64,000 nucleotides of DNA, from positions 1,426,001 to 1,490,000 of the forward strand of contig JAQGEQ010000299.1 in the NCBI GenBank assembly GCA_034620365.1. Reading direction: 5' to 3'. The notes beneath the pieces were generated by a model. It saw only the letters and a list, made by a program, of their open reading frames with translations, had not been told where the DNA came from and did not search any database. Positions within the stretch are counted from its first letter, which is position 1; every line of letters begins with the position of its first letter. The position numbers and the translations under genes were made by a program. This document shows positions 22,801 to 34,244 of this stretch, piece after piece. Source of the DNA: Pegea sp. RAD2-039. Lineage: Eukaryota > Chordata > Thaliacea > Salpida > Salpidae.

Positions 22801-25800
22801 ATCTGACTTTTTAATATTTGAAAGTGATGGTACTTTTATCAAGTACTGGAGGATTTGGATGTGTGTCCTTTCTGTCATCACTTTTCTTGTTATTACCTAC
22901 CTTGCTGGTTTCAGAACAACTGGTGGAGAAGGTTTGTCCAAGTTAATATTGACATGAAATCGTTAAAAAGGTTTTTAATTCTCCACCAGCAACTCTAATT
23001 GCTGATTAGTACTAAACTGAAAGTTGTAAAATTTCTTTAAATGAAACATATTTTGAGTGACTCTGGAAATAATCATTTTTTGGGGGGGAATTCTTGGTCA
23101 CAATTGATTTAAAATTATCTAAATAAATAACAAAATGGTTTGAATTATGTAAATGTAATTATCAACTGAACTATTGCAGTGAAAACTTATAGGAATGGTG
23201 AAATCAGTCAGAGAGAAATGTTAGATATCTTATCAGATAATTGTTATGATGAAGGCTCTTCACTATACAAAAAATTTTGTTTAAAATTTGTTGAAAGCAC
23301 TTTTGATGAGCTGTTGTCATGTGTTTCGATGGTGTCTGGTGGAAGAGTAGCACTTACATTCACTGAAATTGATGCATCCAACTGGAGGTTTGGTGAAAAC
23401 TCTTTTTCTATTTAAATATTCATCAATTACTTTGTAGCGTTACTTTCCCTTCTTATTACGACCGATCTCAAGCCCCTTATCAGTACAGGAGCGATGATGG
23501 CCCTCTTCAGATCAGATTCAAATACTTTCACGATCTTTTCTTCTTAATTTCTATTTTTGTCAACCTTTGCACAGAAGTAACAACATCAGATGGTTAGTTA
23601 CTAATATATGATATTTAACTAAAATGACAAATTATAGGAGTCGTCACTCGAAAAAGATCTGTTATTTTAAAACAATACTTTAAATGGAATCAGTTTTGGA
23701 TGGATTTTTTTGGCTTACTTCCTTTTACTTTATTTGCAACTTCAAAAAGTTGTATAAGAGCTGACGAGCTACATATGTTCACATTTTTAATGTTTAATCG
23801 TCTCGTTTACTTTTACCGTAACGTTATTCAATATTTTAATCATTTATCAAACAAAGTCAGCACCAACATGACCTTAGTTCGTTCAGTACAAGTGGTTGTC
23901 TATCTTTACACTGCAACACACACGTGTGCTTGTATAGCTTTTTGGTTGGCTTGTTCTTTACAACTCCAAGAGTAAAACTTTTGTTTTGAAACCTACAATT
24001 TGTTTGCATTAATTGTTTTTCAATTTTAGTAAATTTGATGTTGACATTTTCGCACCCAAGTGTAAGGTTGGCTCCTGGGCCTCATTAGCTGGAATCACTC
24101 ATAAAACAAGATACTTGAGCGAGTATGCGACATCTATGTATTGGATGACTGCAACTATGACAACCACTGGGTATAGATATATTTATCGTGTTGGAACAAA
24201 TAAATAATTAATCTTTAAGTTTCCAAAGAACTTTTTGCTTACAAAATAATCTTTAGAATAAATTGATAACAAATTGGATGCAGATATGGTGACATAACAC
24301 CTTCAAGAAGTTGGGAGAGAATTTTTTTGATATTTGTCATGTTCAGTGGTGCAATTTTATATGGATATGTGGTTGTAGTGGTCGCTCTTACCCTATCAAG
24401 TAACTCTAATGCCAAAAGAGAATTCCACAATAATATTCTTACAACTTTACACTACTTAAAACAACTAAAGGTTGAAGATTTAAAAATTAAATTCCATTAA
24501 CAATTGGCTTGTTGCAGATAAGTGAAGCTGTTATTGATCGAATGATAAGTATCAGAAAAATTCAATGGAATCATTTTAAGGGTGCTATAACTCCAGAATC
24601 AAAAAAACTTAATCATAAACTCTCACATACTCTAGCACTTAATTTAAACTATGATATTGCACATAAACATATTCGAATGGTTCCTTTTTTTTATGGTTGT
24701 GATGTTTCTTTTATTAACCAACTTTGCCATAAAGTATTTACTCATTACTACAGTAAAGGAGATGTAATTATGTATGAGGTAAATATCAAAGCATCTTTGT
24801 AATGAGATTGAATTGATGCAGTTTATGTTAGGGTGACTTGATCAGGTTTTTTTATATCATAAAACGCGGTAGTTGTTATATTGTCACAAAAGATCTTTCT
24901 GAAATAGTGGGTCAAATAAAAGAAGGGGGATTTTTTGGAGAATTGCAAGTAACTCTTCCTGTGATAATCTTGTTTTTAGATCTTGCCTACATTTTATTTT
25001 AGACATTTTTCTCTCATCCAAGCTATCGGACTGTAGTGGCTGCTTCTGCATGCGAAGTCCTTGTCTTTAGATGGAAAGATATTGATGAAGTTTTGACTAA
25101 CTTTTCAAATATTCGAAGTGATATTCATAAACTGCAAACCAACAAGATGTACATTTCATATCTGGTGGCTGCAGTCAAAAAAATCTACGACAACAAAATA
25201 ACTGGGTAAAAATAGATACCACCAATTTCTCACTCATCTCATAAAGCTGTCCATTTGTAGGTTGAAATCACGATTAACTAGAAAAGATAATATTTATAAT
25301 ATCCATGGTGGAACGTACGTTTATGGAACTTCATATAAAGAAAAATTTGCAAACAAGCTACTTGTATCAGATAATGTGATTAGTCTAAGGACACCATATA
25401 AGAAAGTGTGTTACTTGTTGCAATTTAGTGGGGTGAAACCTTTCAACAGGATATTTATGTTTTTTTTACGTATTATGGTGTTACCAGTAACATTTGAACC
25501 AACATCTAATTACTATCTGTATTATGAAAGCGTTCGTGCTGTTCTTATTTTTTTGCAGTTAATGATTATACCAACGCAGGTTTGTATTTGTAATATCAAC
25601 CTCAGTTTTATCTTGACACACATATTTCAGATTGCTTTTTACCCCAAAAATGTATACCTGATCTTTTTGTTGTATTTGATTGACATCTCCCATTTTATCG
25701 ACCAAATTATCAAATCTCACACGACATATATCACCTCTGAGGGTATAAAGATCAGGCATCCATTAGCTACTGTACATTTCTACCTCAGTCACCACTTTTT

Positions 25801-28800
25801 AATGGACCTTCTGTCATGGCTTCCATTTGAGTTGTTCGTATTTTTAGTTTTTCCAGAATCAAATAATTTGTCAATCAACCAGCATCGTTATATCTCGATG
25901 TTTCGTTTGAATAGAATCCTATTAGCTTACAAAGTAAGTTACTTCTTTTGCTTCTTGTGTTTATTCAAATGTTGTAATTTAGTTGTACAAATTTTCGGAA
26001 TTTTGCACTGATAGTGTAACCGCTAAATACCGACATCTATCAACTTTGGTTCTCCCTTTTCAAATTCTTCTTCTACATCACTGGACCTCATGTTGTTTAA
26101 TGTTATTTGCATTTTCACCGCATATTTATCATGTAAGTCACATTTGATTTCAATCAGTGTCTGAAGTCTTTAAATGTTTACAGGTAGATCCTGCAGATGA
26201 CAAGTATTATTTCATGATTGCAAAATCAGGAAAAATTGACTACTGTTCAAAAGATTCCTGGCTAGCACACATCTATGAAAACCATCTTTACGTTTACGTC
26301 ACTGATATCTTACATTCCATCTACGAACAGTATTTCGTCGCTTTCTATTGGTCTATGACAAGTTTAGTTGGTGTTGGATATGGTGATGTAAAGACCAGTA
26401 ATTCAGCAGAGGAACTTTTTAAGACTATTGTTATGATTCTTGGGTGTGTTTACTATTCTTATCTATTGGGAGGTATTTGTGTGTTGATCGAAGCCGCTGA
26501 CGCAGAACGAGGCTTCTTCTACAGTCGATTGTCTCATGTACAAAGTTTTTTTCAACTTCATAATATTTCAAATAAAGTTTATTTAAAAGTGAGTTAATGA
26601 GAAGAGCTGTTAGTTGTACTGATCACTACTTATTCAGTTATTACAACATTATGAGTATGAATGGCATCGAACTAAAGACACTGAACTACAGTTTTTATTT
26701 CATGGTCTACCCCCCTCATTCATGGGTTGCCTACAACTTTGTATGTACATGAATATGACTAGATCAGTATTAAATTTAAAAGGCGAAGTCAATCATCCAA
26801 TGATATTGGGGCTAATGAGAATGACTTCCACAAGAATCAAAACAATTTTCTTATCACAAGATGTAAGAATTTGCAGGTGAGTGAATGGGTTTAGGGTACA
26901 CACAACAATTGAGTAATTGATGCAGAGCCAATGATGTAGCTGATAGTTTGTTTTACGTGAAACGAGGTTCTCTTATTCAACTTGCTGCATCTACTGGAAA
27001 AGCTGTGAAAATTTTTAGACGTGGTGACTTCTTTGGTGTGGTAACTATCAACTTCTAGTTCTTTGATGTTGTCTACATCCAATTTGAACTCTAGAAATCT
27101 GGAGATACTCATCGGACTTATCCTTATACTATTAAAACATTAACTAGTTGTGATTTGTATGAAATCAAATTGAGTGATGTGGAAGAGATGAATAAACATC
27201 CGTTTGTGACTAAACAAATGTTGGATTTTTTCAGCCTGGTGATTATCATTAACTTCATCATCGTTTACTCAAATCTTATCTTTGATTGTAGATAAAAGAC
27301 AAGAAGTTTTCTTTCCAAAAAAATGATGAAGATTTAGGGGAAGAACTGATCAAAATACAATCAGAAATGATCAAACAAAACATGAAGACTGTTGCAGAGG
27401 TAGCAATCACTTGTAAACCATCCATCAACAACCTCTTTGTAGACTTTAGATGCAGATTCAGCATTTATAGGAACTTGGAGATTTATATCTCTCTTCTTGG
27501 CTTGGTTTCAATCTTGCTTTGTGGTTTTCTTGTTCGGATTTACAACTTATGATCGCCGCTGCTACCTAGTCTGTTATCTAATCGACTGCTGGTATAAACT
27601 ACTAAGAAGTAATCAAATAATGAAATTAATTTTTTCAAGGTTTATTGTCGATCTATTTGTTTCATTTCATGTGACATTTATGGACAAATTTCAAGTGAAA
27701 GTGAAAAATATTTCAATAATTCGTTACCATTACTACAAAACACCTTCTAAATTCCTCTTATCAGCTTGTGCTTGCTGTCCATATGAAACTTTTATTTTGT
27801 TGTTTCCTTTGTCTGCTGCCAATAGAGTTTATTATTTCTATTTATTTCGATTAAATCGAACTCTTCACTTCATAACAGTTGTGATGTCTCTCAACAAGTG
27901 GGAGGCAACTGCATCAAAGAAGTTGGTATCTTTATTTCAACTTACATCGAACTAAACACATTTCATTTCAGCATTTTACTTTTACGAGTTTTCAAATTTT
28001 TACTAATCTACTTTTTCATTGCGAACTTCTGCTCTTGTATCTGGTATTTAATCGCGTGCCCTTTAAAAGATTGTAACGAAAATACCTGGGTTGACGCCCC
28101 AACAATAGGTTTACAACAAAAAAGTTTGATTATATTCTTATTTTGTAACTTGCAGATTATCTGGCTGGTAAGCAATATAAACCAAGTTTAATTCTTTGGT
28201 TTGATAGCTTATATTGGTTTGTTGCAACTACTACCTCAACTGGTTTTGGAGATGTCTCAGGAACCACAATAGATGAGATGATATATTCTTGCTTCGTGAT
28301 GTTACTCGGCAAGCTACTGATTGGTTATGTGTTGGGACTGGCTAGTGTTACTATCACTAACAATCAGCTACAATTTTTCCAGTTTGAAGAAAAAGCTAAA
28401 GTGAGTTGAAGAGACGTTTCCATGGTAACCAGTTTGGATGTTTTGTAGAGAATTCAGGGTCGCATGGAGAGGCTTAAACTTGATGCTGAATTGAAAGATA
28501 CTGTCACCAGATTGCTTGACTGTGTTTGGTTGAAGAGTAATGGAGTTAATGTAATGAAGTTGTTCACTGAAATCCCGGATACGTGAGTAACTATCATCAA
28601 AAGAGTCTTTAATCAGCATCTAGTAACTTTAGGATGCAATCAGAACTCTTTAGCTCGATTTACAGTGAATCTTTAAAGTCTGTGAAGATCTTTGCCAACT
28701 GCTCGTCGCATTTTATCAGAAAACTTTCAACGGAAGTCACTCCAATTTCGTTTCTTCCTAAAAATTATCTGGCTCGAAAAGTTAGTTGATCATTACATGA

Positions 28801-29173
28801 TCATTTTAGGTAACATGACGTTATAGGGAGATGTTCGCGACGTCTTATTCATCATGTTAAGTGGAAGAGCAAAAGTTTACAAAAATCAAAATGGGAAAGA
28901 TCAGTTGGTCCGTGATATGGTTGATGGAGACGTTTTCATGCCAGAAAGTGTTTTGAAAAAGGTGCGAGAAGTTATTTGAGATGTAATCCATCCGCTGATA
29001 CAGATTTACAGACTCGTCGATGGGTTAGTGTAAAAGCTGCTACTTATGTTGATGCTCTGTTCTTATCAATGAGTGGATTAAAGAAGACTTTAGATAGTTA
29101 TCCGAAAGATAAAAAAATTTTGAAGAAGAATATTAGACTTTTGTACCCTAAAATTATAAACCCTAAAAAGTGA
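19849..29173 (+). CDS. CNGK: CNGK: four-repeat cyclic-nucleotide-gated K+ channel
   Basis: One chain holds four channel repeats, each with S1-S6 and a C-linker plus cyclic-nucleotide-binding domain (CNBD). It should fold as a pseudotetramer. In sea urchin sperm this family opens with cGMP, lets K+ out and hyperpolarises the flagellum. I joined 34 exons (19849-20515, 20747-20935, 20996-21181 and so on to 29004-29173); their lengths sum to 7059 nt, 2352 residues with no stop. K+ selectivity filters are GFGD (about residue 325), GYGD (1041), GYGD (1620) and GFGD (2110). CNBD2 keeps the canonical GFFGEL and downstream YRTVV; CNBD1 has GQSS, CNBD3 GDFFGV and CNBD4 GDVFMPE. S4 helices carry few charges (FRLNRIL in repeat 3, FRLNRTL in repeat 4). 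Repeat 2 has a long S1-S2 loop. Most introns are 43-69 nt. Poly(A) signal at 29225. Exon edges are by eye; a few joins (exons 8/9, 21, 26/27, 33/34) rest on frame. Confidence 0.93.
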
Positions 29174-30136
29174 TTTATAACAAAAGTTATTTGATCTTTC
29201 ATTCATTTTCCTGGTTTCCATTTTAATAAAATATTTTTAGCAAATTGTTGAAGATTTTCTAATCTTTGTATAAATAATTTTGATAGAAAATAATTAAAAG
29301 AAGTCCTGATTAGAAGTCATCTGATATTTTATCAAAAATAAACTAACTGATGAAAATGCAACAAATCGAATAACATTTTTGATTTAAACAACAAGTTTTC
29401 AGGGTGCGAAAGAAGCCCCAATCATCTAAAAATATTAATTTAATGAGTTTTGATGGATGAAATAAAACTTACTATACATTATCTCAATAAACCCATTTTA
29501 CAGTTCTACTAATTTTATTTTTTTGCCCAAAATTGGTGATAGTTAGTGTTGTGACACGAAATATTCATTGAAAATTATTGGTCTATTATCCCACCAGTGA
29601 CTTCTTTAAATGATCTGAAAAATCATGAAATGCAGTACGCCTACAGCTTTCAAGATAAACAAACATTCAGAAAGCTTAGATCCGGCGATGAAGTAGGACA
29701 TAATTCTTTCCTACAAAACGAAGAAAAGTGATGCTCCCACCTCAAAAGTTTTGACTTCCACTGAAATCCAGATATTTTCTATTTACGACATTACGTTAAT
29801 TTTAGCGCCTTCTTTGACGAAAAGAAGAAAATATTTAGAAATCTTAGAGATAGAAGCTCAAATTCTATTTGAATAAGGTTATATATTATGTTGTATTGAA
29901 TAGTCTTATAAGTTGCAATAAAATTATTTCTCGTAAGTGATTTGTATATAACTTGTGATAAATTAATGTATTTGGATAAGAAATCGATTCAAACTTTTTG
30001 GTTTTGTTACACTAAAAATCTTTCATGGAAGTAAAAACTTTGGTGGATCCGAATAAAAATGACAATACCTTAAGTTCCAGTTTACAGAAGTTCAAGTCCA
30101 TTCCTAACAAACCGACTTCATCAAAACAAGCTTGCG
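29174..30136. other. Channel 3' UTR and gap
   Basis: The channel 3' UTR is short, with AATAAA at 29225-29230, 52 bases after the stop. The rest is AT-rich with a slightly more GC-balanced patch at 29580-29830. No gene was recognised there. Confidence 0.5.
29225..29230 (+). terminator. Poly(A) signal of the CNGK gene
   Basis: AATAAA 52 bases downstream of the channel stop codon. The base composition makes AATAAA common in this window, so position, not the motif alone, supports it. Confidence 0.5.
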
Positions 30137-31720
30137 ATGGCAATTACCAATCCTGTAATAAAATTTGCTCTGGTAACAGAGTGTAATAAATTTCTTTCCT
30201 GGTCTTATCTTGCCTGTAGTGATGTAAGCAAGAAAAGTTATAAAATATTTGAAACCAACCAGATGAAGCAAATGAGATTTAGATGGTTCTGCATTAAATA
30301 TATAACCATTGACGTAACGTCTACCTCCTCTAATTCTAATCCAAACCTATTGTCCGACATCAGCAAATCGATATCCGCTGAATTGGCCAAATTTAAATCT
30401 GAAATCGGTAAAGATGTCGCCGAAATCAACAAAAAAATTTATAGTTTGTCTAAATCAATGGATGAATTGGATGCTTATACAAAGAAACAAGTCACATGGG
30501 CCTCGGTGGTCGGTGATCCCGGTTCCGACTAAAATGCTAACATGGTGCAGCTTCTTGCCAAGAAGGTCACCGACACGCACAAAAAACAGAGGAAACAATG
30601 TCATCATTTATTAGTCTCAGAGACAATAAAGATGATTACAGTAAATTCTTAATCAAATGTGCTTTCAAAGCCTTGATTTTGTGGACATTCCAAAGGTATT
30701 AATGACTAGACTTGTAGCAAAAAGCTCAGATCATCAAAGACCGTTAAAAGTGTCCTTTCAGAAATTTTTGGACAAACGCAAGTTTCTTCCCAAGCCTTGT
30801 AAACTAAAACCTGACCAAAATATTCGAGTATGCTAGAGAAGCATATGATATGTGTGAAGATGATCGCTTAGAAAATAAGCATCTTATAAAAGAGGCGTAT
30901 AACCGAAATCAAAATGAACTACCAAATGATTTCAAATACAAAGTTCGAGGTCTACCATGGGCCTTGCGAATTGTCTAGGTTTTTCCAAAAAACGGAAGTG
31001 GCAAATAACCACTGGTCCCACATCTTCGTTTTTCACGTTTTCTCCGCACACAGTTGTAAATACTATCTTTCCAGCCCAAGATATCAGTTTTCAGAAGTCA
31101 ATTGAGAAATTTATACCTTTTTATAAGATCAACAAAAGCCACATTTGCCCAAATATTTGTGGAATTTCCAACAGTTGAAAGACCCCCTTTACAAACAAAT
31201 TAAAGCAGACCCTTCCATCAAATCTCTGTACAAAGATCCTTGTATATTTTACAAGAAATCTATTTGTAATTTATATTTAGGAACAAAAAGTGCAGTTTTT
31301 TCTTCACCTTGCAAGAAAACGATTTTTGGTTTCATAAATCGCAAGCTTAAGGCGAGATCTCAAATTCCTCCCTTACTTGATAACAGTGACCAGCTTGTGA
31401 TGGAACCAGACAATAAAGCTGAGTTGCTAAACAATCAATTTAATAGCGTTTTTATAACCTAAATAGCTATCTTTTTAATGCTCCTCTTTATCCATAATTA
31501 AATTAAATTTGATTAGGGATTTTCTCCGCATCCTGCAGAATAATTACTGGTTGCCTATTCAACATAAAACTTTAAAAATCTCAAACCCAAACTTTCTACC
31601 ACCATCAAGTTTAAATTTATCTGCGATACATATTTGTTTGGAGTATAAATTTTTGCCTAGATTGCTAAATCGACCTAACTACCTTCCAATTCAATCTTTG
31701 TGCTTTCATGGAGTTTAAAT
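30137..31720 (+). mobile_element. Decayed non-LTR retrotransposon (LINE)
   Basis: Three stretches in order on the plus strand match parts of a LINE. The first is an ORF1-type coiled coil (LLSDISKSISAELAKFKSEI and the next 40 residues, about 30340-30530). The second, about 30700-30980, reads SSDHQRPLKVSFQKFLDK, then AYDMCEDDRLENKHLIKEAY and FKYKVRGLPWAL in shifted frames, resembling the C-terminal part of ORF1/gag-like proteins of CR1- or Jockey-type LINEs. The third, about 31145-31460, ends FINRKLKARSQIPPLLDNSD and ELLNNQFNSVFI, the region just before the reverse transcriptase core. A tail near 31509-31720 resembles LINE C-termini (NYWLPIQHKTLKI). The endonuclease and the RT catalytic core are missing, and frames are broken by stops and deletions. 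It is an old, internally deleted copy. Confidence 0.7.
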
Positions 31721-31960
31721 TAACCAAGTATTATAACTCTGACTTAATATTACGCTGGCAGGAAAAAAATATAATCAGTAATTTAATAAGTAGTCTATCA
31801 TTTTGATTAGAACGAGAAGTCACTAGCAAAGTTGTTGAACAAAATCAAAATGTTTTTATCACTGAAATACATCAGTTGAAACAATTTCACATTTACTTAA
31901 GGTTAGTTTATATAAATTAAGACTTTAGAATAAGAAAACTTCTTATGTGATTAAATTTTA

Positions 31961-33303
31961 TTAGTTTTCATTATTTTCAGAAGCTGAAGTTTTGTCAGAA
32001 GACGTTGAAACTTCTCCAGAAGATACTCTAACAAGATCTGAAGATACAGGGATCATTTCAACAGAACTTGAAGTGATGTGGGAAGACACTGGGATCATCT
32101 CAGAAGAACTCGAATTAATTTCTGAAGATACTGGAATAATTTCGGAAGAACTCGAATTAATTTCTGAAGGTACTGGAATAATTTCCGAAGATGTTTGAAT
32201 CACATCAGAAAATTGTTGAGTCATCACAAAAGATGGGTGAATTATCTCAGAAGATTGGTTTTTTAAATGAGTGCCTCTGGAGTTTTTAAATTTCAGAATA
32301 AATTTTTGTGATGATGAATCCTAAATAAAATATATTTTAAAATATTTCAATTGTAAGCTTTATAAGTAACCTTGACAACAGTGAAGTCTTCCATTGAAAT
32401 AAGAGGAGAAGCCACATAAATGACTTTCTTTTGACGTTGATTACTTGTTTTCCATATATTTTCCTCATCAGTTGGTATGGAGGTACATAATGAAGATGAG
32501 GACTTTTGATTATGACAGCTGTAAACAAAATAGATCGGATGAATTGGTTGCTAAGTAACATGTACATCGATCTTTAGCAAGATGATTTAACTTAGAGCCG
32601 TAGAAAAGTTGGAATGATTCGTCAAAAGTTACTGCTGCTGGTTCACAAGTTTCATAATTTGTCGAAATATTCTTCAAGTTTTCACTAAAAAGATTAACAG
32701 CGTTACAAATTGCTGATGACGTCATAACCACTCGACGAACAAATCAGAATTACGAAATCCCTGAAGATAGGTTTCAGCAATCAACATTTCTTCATCATTT
32801 AAACCCAGAATTTCATTTTCATCGAGCAGTTTAGAAATCTTGAAAGTATTTCATCAAGATTTTGGGATTTTTTTTTATAAGCGTTACCTCTTTAGCTGAC
32901 CAAGGTTGTTTTAACATTTTATTAAAACTAAAAATTTTCTTTAAAATTTCTTCATTACAAATCCATTGTTTGTTATCTTTAATTTTTATCATAATTCTTT
33001 GAAGATCCTCTTCTTTAATGATGTCATCATCAGCAGCAGTGACGTCACGATCAGTAATTTGAAGTCGAATTTGATTGGTGGCTGTCTGAATGATTTTAGA
33101 TAAGAACTTGAAAGCTTGAGTAGTATCAGTTTTAACCTGTAACAGTCAATCAATCAACTCTATCGGAATACACTACACTTGATAACGTCACTAACTTTGT
33201 TGAAACTATTACGACAGGCTTCTGCCTGCTCTTTTGCTTTTTTTGTTTCTTCTGCAGCGCTATTTGCACAAAACGCCAAATTTGTCAAATCTAATTTTTT
33301 CAT
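31961..33303 (-). CDS. Unrecognised gene with Ser/Glu repeat tail
   Basis: I do not recognise this protein. Six exons join in frame: 33303-33196, 33136-32888, 32838-32805, 32730-32592, 32518-32371 and 32320-31961, giving 345 residues. There is no signal peptide or membrane helix, so it is probably intracellular. The first part is helical and charged (NSAAEETKKAKEQAEACRNS), the middle is mixed (IPTDEENIWKTSNQRQKKV), and the C-terminus carries four degenerate 14-residue repeats of the type SSEIIPVSSEINSS, then a Ser/Thr-rich end. The third intron is uncertain: removing 74 nt (32804-32731), or only 23 nt (32753-32731), both keep the frame; the second choice adds 17 residues (GLNDEEMLIAETYLQGF). 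A CRE palindrome lies 57 bases upstream of the start codon. Confidence 0.62.
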
Positions 33304-34244
33304 TTTTTTTGTATTTTCTAACTTCTAAGTCTAATCTAGGTCTACAATCATAGTATTTGTGACGTCACTGTTGCTGTTCCTCACTTGATCACGATTAAGC
33401 AAAAGGAAAAAGATTTATTTAGAAAAAAATTTTTGTAATTTCTGTTCATTATTTATTTATATGCTTAAAATTTACATATAGGTTTAATATACAATTATTA
33501 AAAACCTAACCATTTTAAGCAAAATAAAGTTATCAATCTAAGAAAGTTGTAAGCTAAAGCTTCTTATACCATTTATTAAAGCAACTTAATTAATAATTGC
33601 AGATAATATTTATTCATCTAGATGGTTTTAGTTTCAGTAATAAATTCTTACAAAATATCTTCTAATAAAACAAATTGAATCAACTGAAAATTGTTTCAGT
33701 TTCTTAATCACCTTTGCTTTGCATATAAAGGGATTTAATACAGAATTCGAAAAAAATTGAACACAATTTACATTAAATTGATATAAAATCTTAAAAACTT
33801 TCTAAGAAGTAAGCATTTAGTAAAATAAAACATTTTCATTTTAGTTTTTAAAATAGAAAACGAATTAGTAAATAACAAAACATCAAATTCAAAAGTCGAA
33901 TATTTGCGTTGCAATAATGTGATAATTTTATAGAGAATAGCTGATAGTTCAAAATATCGAAATAATTTGCAGTAAAAATGTGATGATGTAAAATTCAAGT
34001 CAAATATTTAAACTGATTAATCTATATACAAAATCACAATCAATAAGAAAATTATCTCCGATTATTTTTATTTACAATTACTTGTTTTGTAATTAAATTT
34101 TCAACATGAAATTTTATTAGTGGTGGCAAATGTTTACATAAAGCCAAAATATTCTCAAGAAAATTCATTGAAAGACTATTTCAGATATGATTTTGTTATT
34201 TATGCTTAGTTCATTTGTTCATGAGCATATTTACATATTGATGG
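33304..34244. other. Gap between two minus-strand genes
   Basis: Contains the likely promoter of the gene starting at 33303 and, at the right, the 3' end of the two-domain secreted gene, with a possible poly(A) signal (AATAAA on the minus strand near 34105). The minus-strand open frame at 33768-33998 has no recognisable features. Confidence 0.45.
33360..33367. promoter_or_regulatory. CRE palindrome upstream of the gene at 31961-33303
   Basis: TGACGTCA centred about 60 bases upstream of the start codon at 33303, a usual promoter position for a CREB/ATF site. Two further copies (33040-33047 and 32717-32724) fall inside exons of the same gene. Confidence 0.45.

Noticed and set aside
28937-28990. 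Apparent frameshift in the last CNBD of the channel gene
   Set aside because: Placing a 56-nt intron from 28948 (CCAGAAA/GTGTTT) to 29003 (ATACAG) restores the frame and fits the intron size of the gene.
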